64,000 bases of DNA from Antitrichia curtipendula. Its lineage: Eukaryota; Streptophyta; Bryopsida; Hypnales; Leucodontaceae. Below the pieces are notes generated by a model. The model saw only the letters and a list, made by a program, of their open reading frames with translations. It ran no database searches and was not told where the DNA came from. The first letter of the stretch is position 1, and every line of letters starts with the position of its first letter. The stretch is from contig OX579637.1 in assembly GCA_951230915.1 (NCBI GenBank), positions 35,650,001 to 35,714,000 on the forward strand, in the 5' to 3' direction. Both the position numbers and the translations under genes were made by a program. Positions 56,165-64,000 of the stretch are shown one piece after another.

Positions 56165-57120
56165 TAAAATTTGTATGTAACTTGGATCCATTTGCACGTG
56201 TCCAAAAAAATATAGGAATGAAAGGGGGCCTGTACTTTAATGGCCCCCAATATCAAATGTCATGGAATTTCATATCGAAAGCCATTGGAACGAAATTCTA
56301 GAAGTTGTAAATACTCCCATTCAACTATTTGAATCCATGGAAATATTAAATTTAAGTGTAACTTGGATCCATTTGCACGTGTCCAAAAAAATACAGGAAT
56401 GAAAGGGGGCCTGTACTTTAATGGCCTCCAATATCAAATGTCATGGAATTTCATGTCGAAAGCCATTGGAACAAAATTGTAGAAGTTGTAAATACTCCCA
56501 ACTATTCAAATCCATAGAAATATTAAATTTAAGTGTAACTTGGATCCATTTGCACGTGTCCAAAAAAATATAGGAATGAAAGGGGGCCTGTATTTGAACG
56601 GACCCCAATATCAAATGTCATGGAATTTCATATCGAAACGAAATTCTTGAAGTTATAAGTACTCCCAACTATTTGAATCCATGGAAATATTAAATTTAAG
56701 TGTAACTTGGATCCATTTGCACGTGTCTAAAAAAATATAGGAATGAAAGGGGGCCTGTATTTGAACGGACCCCAATATCAAATGTCATGGAATTTCATGT
56801 CGAAACGAAATTCTTGAAGTTGTAAATACTCCCAACTATTTGAATCCATGGAAATATTAAATTTAAGTGTAACTTGGATCCATTTGCACGTGTCTAAAAA
56901 AATATAGGAATGAAAGAGGGCCTATATTTAAACGGATCCCAATATCAAATACTATGGAATTTCATGTCGAAAGCCATTGGAACGAAATTCTTGAAGTTGT
57001 AAATACTCCCAACTATTTGAATCCATGGAAATATTAAATTTAAGTGTAACTTGGATCCATTTGCACGTGTCCAGAGAAATGTAAAAATAAAAGGGGGCTG
57101 TATTTGAACGGACCCCTATA
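56165..57120 (+). repeat. Second tandem repeat, six units, relative of the 177-bp satellite
   Basis: CTTGGATCCATTTGCACGTG begins at 56181, 56362, 56539, 56706, 56873 and 57050 (spacings 181, 177, 167, 167, 177). The 167-bp units lack an AAGCCATTGG block. Aligned by eye, CCTGTACTTTA, CATGGAATTT, a GAAA-CCAT-GGAA block, GAAATT and AGTTGTAAAT follow the order and spacing of CCTGTACTTTA, CATGGAATTT, GAAACCATGGAA, GAATT and AGTTGCAAAT in the large array at 38-45.7 kb, so the two families appear related. Confidence 0.85.
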
Positions 57121-57649
57121 TATTCAAAGTAAGTTCAGATTTGTGTAGAATAGGATAATCATTGATAAACGAAAGGATTTTTGAACTAGCATAGTCAATA
57201 GTTATCTCTTACTTTGCACGAAATGCTTGTTGTGGGAATTATTGAATATGAAACTATTTTGTCTTAGCGGATGCTATTCAGAATTGAGATTTACCTTTCA
57301 TTAGTGTAGAATATCTTTTCACACATTATTGACTAAAGAGAAAAGAAGTGTAATATTTATGCTTTGAAATTTTGTGCACAAGGGAGAAATAATGCATAGT
57401 CTTTCAAGTTTGAACGAGCGCTAACCTTTATGTTTTGTAAATGACATTAATGATTTTTGGTTTGAGAAGAATTGGCAAGAAACCATTCTTTGCAATAACG
57501 AAGTGTAACTATGCATCCTGGCTGTAAATTTGGTTTGAGAAGAAAATATTTGCTACAATTGCTTGACATCCAAATTTTAATGCTTTAAGATTTAATTGTT
57601 TGAAGGTTTAGGATGAATGATTCTTTCACTTAAAAAATCGTTTTTTAAA
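57121..57649. other. AT-rich spacer, no gene seen
   Basis: Nothing coding. GAAGAATTGGCAAGAAA and GAAGAAAATATTTGC follow two TTTGGTTTGAGAAGAA words (57457 and 57530), a weak local duplication. Confidence 0.4.
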
Positions 57650-57853
57650 ACTATGGATTTTACTACTATTAATAAGGTAACTCTGCCTATGACAGGCCAA
57701 CTTTGGACCAGCCTAATGCAGGCAAAAAATTTCATGAGCATTACACGTGTGTTGTGAAATGTACTGCTCATGAAATTTTTTGTCTGCATTAGGCTGGTCC
57801 AAAACTTTGCCATTCATAAGTAGAGTTACCTTAGTAGTAGAATTTTTTTAGTA
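57650..57853. mobile_element. Foldback element with long inverted arms
   Basis: The arm 57673-57740 pairs with 57765-57833 over about 68 bases with few mismatches (GGACCAGCCTAATGCAGRCA and AAAAAATTTCATGAGCA are mirrored exactly apart from one base), around a 24-base loop. Weaker pairing (TACTACTA) extends outward. The transcript would form a long hairpin, as for a foldback MITE or a small-RNA precursor. No coding capacity. Confidence 0.85.
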
Positions 57854-58030
57854 TTCACCTAAGAAATACATGAAGCAGATCCAGATATATAGAGCCCAGT
57901 CGGATATAAGCACCTACCGGGTATAAGGACCAGACCAGATATACTCAACATCCGGGTATAGATCCAGGTCGGGTATATCAACTTCCGGGTATATCGAGGT
58001 CGGGATTGAGTACAGGGGCCGGGTATGTCC
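57854..58030 (+). promoter_or_regulatory. Cluster of CCGGGTATA words upstream of a gene
   Basis: ACCGGGTATAA, TCCGGGTATAG, GTCGGGTATAT, TCCGGGTATAT and GCCGGGTATG occur within about 115 bases (57917-58028), just before the GC-rich exon at 58031. An isolated GCCGGGTATC lies at 59554. These could be binding sites or a degenerate minisatellite. Confidence 0.4.
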
Positions 58031-58474
58031 AGCTTCGTCGCCGAGCGCTAAGGTTTGGCGCGGAATTTGCTTCTGCAAACCTGTGTTGTCGCATGTTGCT
58101 CCGTCCTCCGGTGTTCTCGCGTGTTTCTCCTCCCTCCTCATTTCTCGCGTGTTGCTCCTCCCCTTGGTAGTTTGTTGGTTCAATTGCACGAGTTTAGGTT
58201 TGTCGCCGAGCGCTAGGGTTTGGCGCTCCTATGTGTTCTTGGACGGTGCTTCATTTGTTCTTCTCGCGCGGTGCTTCTCTCCTATTTAGTTCTCGCACGG
58301 CCTTGCTGCACTGTCTGTGTGATTCTTCGGTGCTAGATCCTCGCTGGGGTTCCGTGTTCTCCCTTGTGTTTCATTGATTGGCGGTGCCGAGTTGAAGAGG
58401 AGCTCCTTCGGACGGACGTTTTTGAGCGGACATTCTTCTCGAACAAGTGCAACGGCAGTTCGGATCTTAGCAAG
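58031..58474 (+). other. Probable 5' untranslated exon of the ParB-like gene
   Basis: A GC-rich block with a 25-base near-duplicate (GTCGCCGAGCGCTARGGTTT at 58037 and 58202) and repeated TCTCGCGYG words. It ends CTTAGCAAG/GTAAGT, a strong donor at 58475. No long open frame fits. The same plan, a GC-rich leader exon followed by a palindrome-bearing intron, is seen in the divergent gene at 54745. Confidence 0.45.
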
Positions 58475-60253
58475 GTAAGTTCTCAATTTGAATTCGTCCC
58501 GGTGTTGGTGTTATGGTCCGCTCTAGGGTTGTAGGAACGAGTTCAATTTGATGTAATTTGTGGTCTTCTAGTTCTTGTACTTCTTGCATTTTTTGCAGTT
58601 CAATAGATGAATTTGAGATGTTGACTTCACAGAATTAGTTTGAATGCGTGTTTATTCAAGGCATTGAATTCTTGTGGTTTCGTGCGCTTCTTTCACTTGT
58701 TGGGCACTTGCTAGGCGCTAGGTTTTGTTTCTATGAGTTTTTTGTGTTTTCATGCGCTTGTTTTACTTGTTGGGCGCTGGATTTGTTTCTGTGAGTTTCG
58801 AGCAATCTCAGGGCATAAGTTCCTCTGTGAATTTGTGATTTTAGATTGTGAATTGCAGCTGCCTAGGTCATCTGATGTGTATGAGTTTGTTATGTGAGTG
58901 TGAGAGCGTTTGTAAACGACGTTATGCTTTTGAAATTTATGATTCTTGAGCTTGTTCTTGAGTTCTGGATTTGTTCTTTGTAGTTTCCTTTGGAAGTTCT
59001 AAATGTGGATTGTTTTGGCATTGATTAGGTTAACGTTGCAGCTGGAGTTTGAAGTATTGCTCGGTGCTAGTGTGCCACAATTTTCTGTTTTTCATCTACA
59101 AAGAAATTGCGTTGCTGTGTGCGAGTTCTGAAAGTGCAAATTTGTTATATATAGTGCACGCAGGAGGTGAGTGAAGCATTCCCATTTCATTACCTGTTGA
59201 TTTCATTAGCGTCTGTTGTTTCAGTTAATTATTCATTAGCGTATGTTGTTTCTTGGAAGTGTTGAAATTCTAGCGAATGTTGGTAATCTTGCAGGATTTG
59301 GGAATTGGTGCATTTTGAGCATACTCAAGGTTGTCTCATGTTATATTTCCATGTTAGTTTCTAGTTCTGTTATGCACTATCTGTGTTAGGATTTAGGATC
59401 TGGGCTTAGGGTCAAGGGTACAGGCTTCAGGATGTCACTTTAGGGTCCTTGTCCCACGGCTTAGGGTTTAGGATCTACAAAATATTCAAGGCAATTGAAT
59501 CCTGTACTGTAACACTGGTATCAGTATAATATAATCCGGATATCAAAGGATCTAGCCGGGTATCAGCATTAGAACAAGTGTCCTCGGGTCCCAGTCCGTC
59601 GTGAAGCTAAGTGCAATTCAGGTCGACTTGACCTAAATTGCACATATGCCAGAACAAGATAAGAAGATCCCATAATCATGTATAGTGGCACTCCGCTAGA
59701 CCAACAAATAAACCACATTTCCAAACAATCCATTAAGCAATTCAGGTCCAATCGACCTGAATGACACAAAACAAAGGAATAAAAGCTAGACGCCCAGAGG
59801 CAGCGTAAGACTACCAGTAATCCACACTCCGAAAAACTACAGTAAACAATTCAGGTTGAATCGACCTGAATGACACAATACGAGAGAATAACAGGCAGAC
59901 ACGTAGAGGCAGCGCACTGAAACAGAACACAGTACCAAACTCCACGGTAGCGTAATCTCAGAAAATCAAAACTCTTAGATAATGTAATGACAAAACCTAA
60001 AGAAGGGTTTAGACAATTAACAAACAACAGTACCAGCATATATAGAAACCCACACAAGCTTGATAGAAAGCTAATTCAGCTCGAGTCGAGCTAAACTGCC
60101 GTGGTTATTGCGTAAGAAAGTGAAGAGCGGTACAACAGTCGAAACCATAAGAACAACTAAAGCAAGATCAAGAAACAAATACATACGCCCAAAAGTCCGA
60201 TCAGCTCGAGTCGAGCTAATTAGACCTGCGCTTACTATGTCCATGACTTGCAG
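58475..60253 (+). other. Intron 1 of the ParB-like gene, with palindromes
   Basis: The donor GTAAGT is at 58475 and the acceptor GACTTGCAG ends at 60253, one base before the ATG AATGGAGG. The sequence is T-rich, as plant introns are. Palindromes are at 59614-59640 (mirrored out to CAATT...AAATTG), 59738-59763, 59847-59872, 60075-60095 and 60201-60219. Additional small exons inside cannot be excluded. Confidence 0.5.
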
Positions 60254-61685
60254 AATGGAGGACCAAGTGCCGAAACTAGAATCGTACTACAAGCAATCAG
60301 AGAACAAGCAAACAGAAGATGATGGAGATGGAGACAACATCCTCAACAACGGAGACTACTGGGAATTTCAAAACCCTGAGAAGATCGAGTGTTGGAGCCT
60401 ACATATGATCCCGTTCACGGAGTAGATATGCTTCTGTGTCCAGTTCAAGGGCATGGAGGTATTCATTCCGCTCTCCTACGACGAAAAAATCAAGGAGGTG
60501 ATCGAGGGGGATAACAACCACGTCGAAGTGCACTACGTGACTACGCAGACGGGAATCCCTGCCGCAGACCAATACCACTTCACAATTTCGTTCAAGTCTG
60601 AGGAAATTCCATTCAGAGTGACGAACCTCCTGAATTCATTGGAGCCTACACAGTACCGGTCCGAGATAAAAGAGCTGGAGAACAAAGTCAGTGAGAAGTT
60701 CTTTCAGAAAGCCAATGGCAATCCCTTAACTGGACGAAAACTCTGCCAGAAAATTAGAAGCCTCTTCCAGGACTTTGCAGTCCTTAAGGCGAAGCTCGCA
60801 ATGACGAAGAAAAGCATGGCTGCGCGGACCATGTCGCTGAACATCGACAACCAGGGGCCAAGTCAAATATCCATGGACACCCAGCCTTCAATATCCAAAC
60901 GGGGAACCAGATCCCGAAGAACAACCAATGCCGTGCCGGAAGATACACCACCACCTCCACCACCTGCCAGAAGAAACGTGGGAAGGACAGCATCTGTGAC
61001 TGTCACAGAGTACATCAGCGTTCAGCCAGAGCTCAGTGAAATTCCACAATCGCTCAAGGCCAACAAGAAACCCAACTACGAGGAGTCCAATAAAGCATAC
61101 AAGAAATTTTGGATAAATTGTGCGGATGCCTTCCTACTCAAAATGGAGAAGAAAGAGCTCGAGATTACGCAGTTAATCTAAGCTCCTGCCACAAGGAATA
61201 TAAGAAGTAAGGAAACTCGAATTGTCGAGGACATGATGCATTGGATGATCCACATGCCCGACAGAAGCACCAAACAAACCCTCTGCGTCATGCCCACTAA
61301 CTGCAAGGAGAAGCCAGAAACGTGGGAGGAGATCAAGGATGGCGAGTTTTGGATAATCAACGGTCAGCACAGCGTAGAGGCCAGTAGGATGATGCAAGAC
61401 CCGACATTCGGAGTCGACAAGGAAACTATAGAGGAATTCAAGAAGTGGAGTTGCTACATTGTCTGGACAGAGAACGACAAAATTCTCTGATCCATCTCGG
61501 CTTACTATAACAGAGTGAATCACTTCCAGGCGATTCAACCTTCTTGGGCCACAAATATTCTTGGAGCAAGAACTGTTTGGATTGATATGGGTTGCCCAAA
61601 GAATCCGAAGAACTCCGCTCCACTGGGAAGCGTATCAGTATCCAGACGGACAAGGGAGGCACACGACAACCGTGTCAAGTTCGCG

Positions 61686-61873
61686 GTATGTATCATCTGA
61701 CACTCCAGTGATGTATTTCAATTGGTAACTTTGAACGACGTCGGGTCTGATCAGGTCGGGTCGAGCTAAATATGCAGTCCTTCCATTCTCAGTGTCGTAA
61801 TTTGTGTTGATCAAGCATTCATATATCAATAGTGCCTCAAACGCTCACTTGTCATTCTTGTGTTTGAAATCAG
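61686..61873 (+). other. Intron 2 of the ParB-like gene
   Basis: GTATGT donor, AAATCAG acceptor, 188 bases. Joining the flanks keeps the reading frame (phase 0). It contains one palindrome at 61751-61770 (TCAGGTCGGGTCGAGCTAAA). Confidence 0.65.
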
Positions 61874-63226
61874 GAATTCAACAAGGCCATGCAGAAGCGA
61901 TTCTCCATGATAGAGGTCACGAAGTCCCATATCAAGGCAAAATCCAAGGATGCCAACAAAAATCTGAAAATCGTGAACGAGATAAGAATCATCACGGCCC
62001 CCGAAGACGTCTTTGCATTGTGGAGTGAAGTCATATCCAGTGCATCACATGGCGAGCTCACCGATGTGGACTCACTCATGAAGTTCAACGAGAAGAAAGG
62101 GTGGAAGACGGAGAACGACATGATTAATAGAGAGTTCTTCAAATTCCTCGGTAATCTGTCGGTGGACGATCTCCGGAAGCTGGGGAAACACATCTTGGAT
62201 CGGTCCGAGAAAAAAAGAACTTAGTCCCATCCAAAGGTGACAGTGAAACAAAGCTCGTCTGTCCTGGAGAGCTGTTACACGGCAAAAGAGTGGTGTGAGC
62301 GGCGGAAGAGGAAGATGCTCGTGCGTAAGGAGTTGAACAATCTCAAACCGGAGCTCAGCCTGTTCAACGCTGATGGTGAACTCCTACATGACAACTGGAA
62401 GAAGTTCAAGGTGCAGTACAACATCACGTCCGCCACGATGAACGTGCTCCTTGAGCGGCCAAGGGAGGAGTACTTCTCCGAGGCGAAGCAGGTGAAGTCA
62501 AAGAACAAATCAATCGAGGACATTTCACCTGGCGCTGCGGAGTTCTTTAAAGTGTTTCTCAGATCGAAGAAGAATTTTGTCCCACCATCCGCAGTGGCGT
62601 ACTACGCTCCATACAACATAAAGGAAGACAACCACACTTCGTGGCCAACCAATGTATGGACGGTGGACACGCCAGGAGATTTGAGACTAGGAGTTATAGA
62701 CTTCAGGTATTTGTCAAGCGTTCTGGCAAAGAACAAAGGGACGATCGGACTCCCCTACTTCTACATGGTTATGCGCTCGCTGCAGGGCAAAGCTGAGCCA
62801 CTGCTGGAGGAGGTTCAAGCTTGGCTCCTCATTTGCTCGGATCTGCTCGAGCAGACCCAAGCACTCACGTACGTGCAAAGCAATTCGGTGTTGAGCACAT
62901 ACAAGTGCGACTTCGCAGACTTCAAGCCTGCGAAATATGAACGACTAGGAGATTATTCTGTGTCGAAAGCGAAAGCCCAAGAGAAGGTTCTCCTCACTTT
63001 CTTGACCAGCCTACAGTACCCGATCCTGAAGAAAATTCCCGGGTTGTTTAAAGCTCCAGATACAGCAGTCTTTGCAAAGCCCCGGGGGTACAATGAGTTG
63101 GAGTTCAGGTTGCGGAATACAGAGCTGAGGATGGAGTTCTACCTCTGGGTAGTGAAGACATTCTGCCCTCTTGGGTCTTCTGTGTTCTCAATGTTCGCAG
63201 GCGGAAAATTCTCTTGCGCTGCTCTG

Positions 63227-63441
63227 GTGAGACCCTTTTCTAAGGTTCAGCTCGACTCGAGCTGACCAATGCATTTTCTTTATTAGATTCTATTTGAGTG
63301 GCCTTCCTAATCGTGTTACTTAACCAGCGACGAGACGATCATGCTGTTTCAGCTCGATCCGAGCTGAATGACCAAGCCATTGTTGAGTGATTCATTTGTT
63401 CTAGCCTATATCTAACAATTGCTCCTATGTTGGAATTGCAG
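63227..63441 (+). other. Intron 3 of the ParB-like gene
   Basis: GTGAGA donor, AATTGCAG acceptor, 215 bases, phase 0. It contains two palindromes: 63246-63266 (CAGCTCGACTCGAGCTG core, perfect about its central base) and 63348-63368. Confidence 0.65.
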
Positions 63442-64000
63442 ATGAGTTCCGTGAACGTGTACGCTGCTGGAATGAGTCACGAGAGTGATTACTGGAACGA
63501 CATCGCCATGTCAGCGATGAAGTTAGACCAAGCCGACTTTCTAGAGAACGGATACGCAGTCGACAAGGGGAAGACCATAAGGGCTCCTGCTTCACAGTCT
63601 ACGCCCTCAACCTCGAAGAGGAAGAGGCTCTCAGCTTGGGATGCACCTTCGCCGAGTGGTCGGAACGTAAGACCGTCATCCCAGGATGTGTAGGATCTGT
63701 CGGACTCCAAGGACAATGGGGAGGACTTCTACAAAGACAGAATGACAGAGGAGAATGTCACCTCGAGTAATTTCATTCCAACAGAGGTCCGGGGATCGTC
63801 GGCTTTGAGTGGGCAAGCCGTAGATACTCAACCCTCAGGCACTCCTTCTTCTTGTCAACAGCCGAAGAGAAGAACACTTTCTCGACGCGACGAGGACATT
63901 GAGCGGAGGCTGGAAGCGCGGTTGACGAAGGACCGAACGTAGATTGTCGAGTTCCACGCTACGACCAATCTGAGGCTCAACAACCTGCAAACATTCATGA

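Larger units (their letters stand above)
60255..64000 (+). pseudogene. Multi-exon gene with ParB-like and possible methyltransferase-like motifs
   Basis: From ATG 60255 one phase runs through two phase-0 introns (61686-61873, GTATGT...ATCAG; 63227-63441, GTGAGA...TGCAG) to the window end, about 1,110 codons. Stops in phase are TAG 60423, TAA 61179, TGA 61488, TAG 62222, TAG 63691 and TAG 63940 (the last could be the natural end); no frameshift is seen. Near codons 310-340 the segment FWIINGQHSVEASRMM resembles the ParB/Srx fold box (IDGHHRxxA). Before and after intron 3, GSSVFSMFAGGKFSCAAL and VYAAGMSHESDYWNDIA resemble motif I and the next strand of amino-methyltransferases (xVLDPFAGxGTxxxAA), but with the Asp lost and no clear DPPY box. 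ParB-methylase fusions are known in phages and bacteria, so the order is sensible, but the methylase call is tentative. A proline-rich linker (TPPPPPPARR) lies at about 60950. The gene continues past the window. Confidence 0.55.

Noticed and set aside
59380..59475. TTAGGGTTTAGG-like words, and CCCTAGACC words near 29043
   Set aside because: Too few and too degenerate to be telomeric repeat.
60108..60254. An upstream start at 60108 for the ParB-like gene
   Set aside because: This part contains palindrome copies and a good splice acceptor (GACTTGCAG) ends at 60253; the frame before it is probably intron.
1..64000. tRNA, rRNA, CRISPR or organelle insertions
   Set aside because: No cloverleaf with conserved boxes, no rRNA words and no spaced direct-repeat array were seen; organelle proteins were not recognised in any frame.

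Overview
The window looks like gene-poor, repeat-dominated nuclear DNA of a land plant. The evidence is a giant Ty3/gypsy LTR retrotransposon with a tRNA-Asp-type primer site, a Ty1/copia relic, a piggyBac transposase, plant-style GT-AG introns and kilobases of tandem satellite. I cannot name the species. A seed-free plant is my guess, and only a guess. One 200-base N run (15699-15898) is an assembly gap. I see no rRNA, tRNA or CRISPR.

Layout. 1-2320: AT-rich, no gene. 2321-3229: gene relics, including a gypsy RT/RNase H fragment on the minus strand. 3230-19107: a 12.7 kb Ty3/gypsy element with about 3.4 kb LTRs; its 3' LTR is split by an inverted solo LTR of the same family (14462-17639, 5-bp target duplication GGAGT). 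20426-27633: a candidate piggyBac unit with a transposase (24197-25924) and a 47-bp minisatellite. 27890-29835: GC-rich repeats built on a GGTCGCCC motif. 29997-31488: a broken coiled-coil gene. 33.3-33.8 kb: a short tandem repeat of about 110 bp. 33.9-35.6 kb: an eroded LTR. 36.7-37.3 kb: a copia relic. 38110-45690: an array of a 177-bp satellite. 46547-47112: a MITE. 47121-54985 (minus strand): a DUF7869-like gene interrupted by a 3.47 kb solo LTR (47638-51108, target duplication GCTCA). 56.2-57.1 kb: a second, related satellite. 57.65-57.85 kb: a foldback element. 58.0 kb to the window end: a plus-strand multi-exon gene with a ParB-like motif and a possible methyltransferase-like motif.

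Three observations stand out. (1) The LTRs carry a protein-coding region just downstream of the LTR promoter, where it would be the first ORF of the transcript. A diverged homologue sits at the same place in the unrelated-looking solo LTR at 47.6-51.1 kb, so an LTR-encoded protein has been kept across element families. (2) A roughly 20-bp palindrome, consensus TTCAGSTCGANTCGASCTGA, recurs about 18 times between 53.4 and 63.4 kb. Every copy lies in a predicted intron of one of two head-to-head genes and none lies in an exon. One of those genes has the ParB-like motif; ParB proteins elsewhere bind palindromes. (3) Nearly every coding region is broken by in-frame stop codons and hardly any by frameshifts. 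The spectrum (11 TAG, 6 TGA, 4 TAA) and direct LTR-to-LTR comparison point to C-to-T change at methylated CG and CHG sites.
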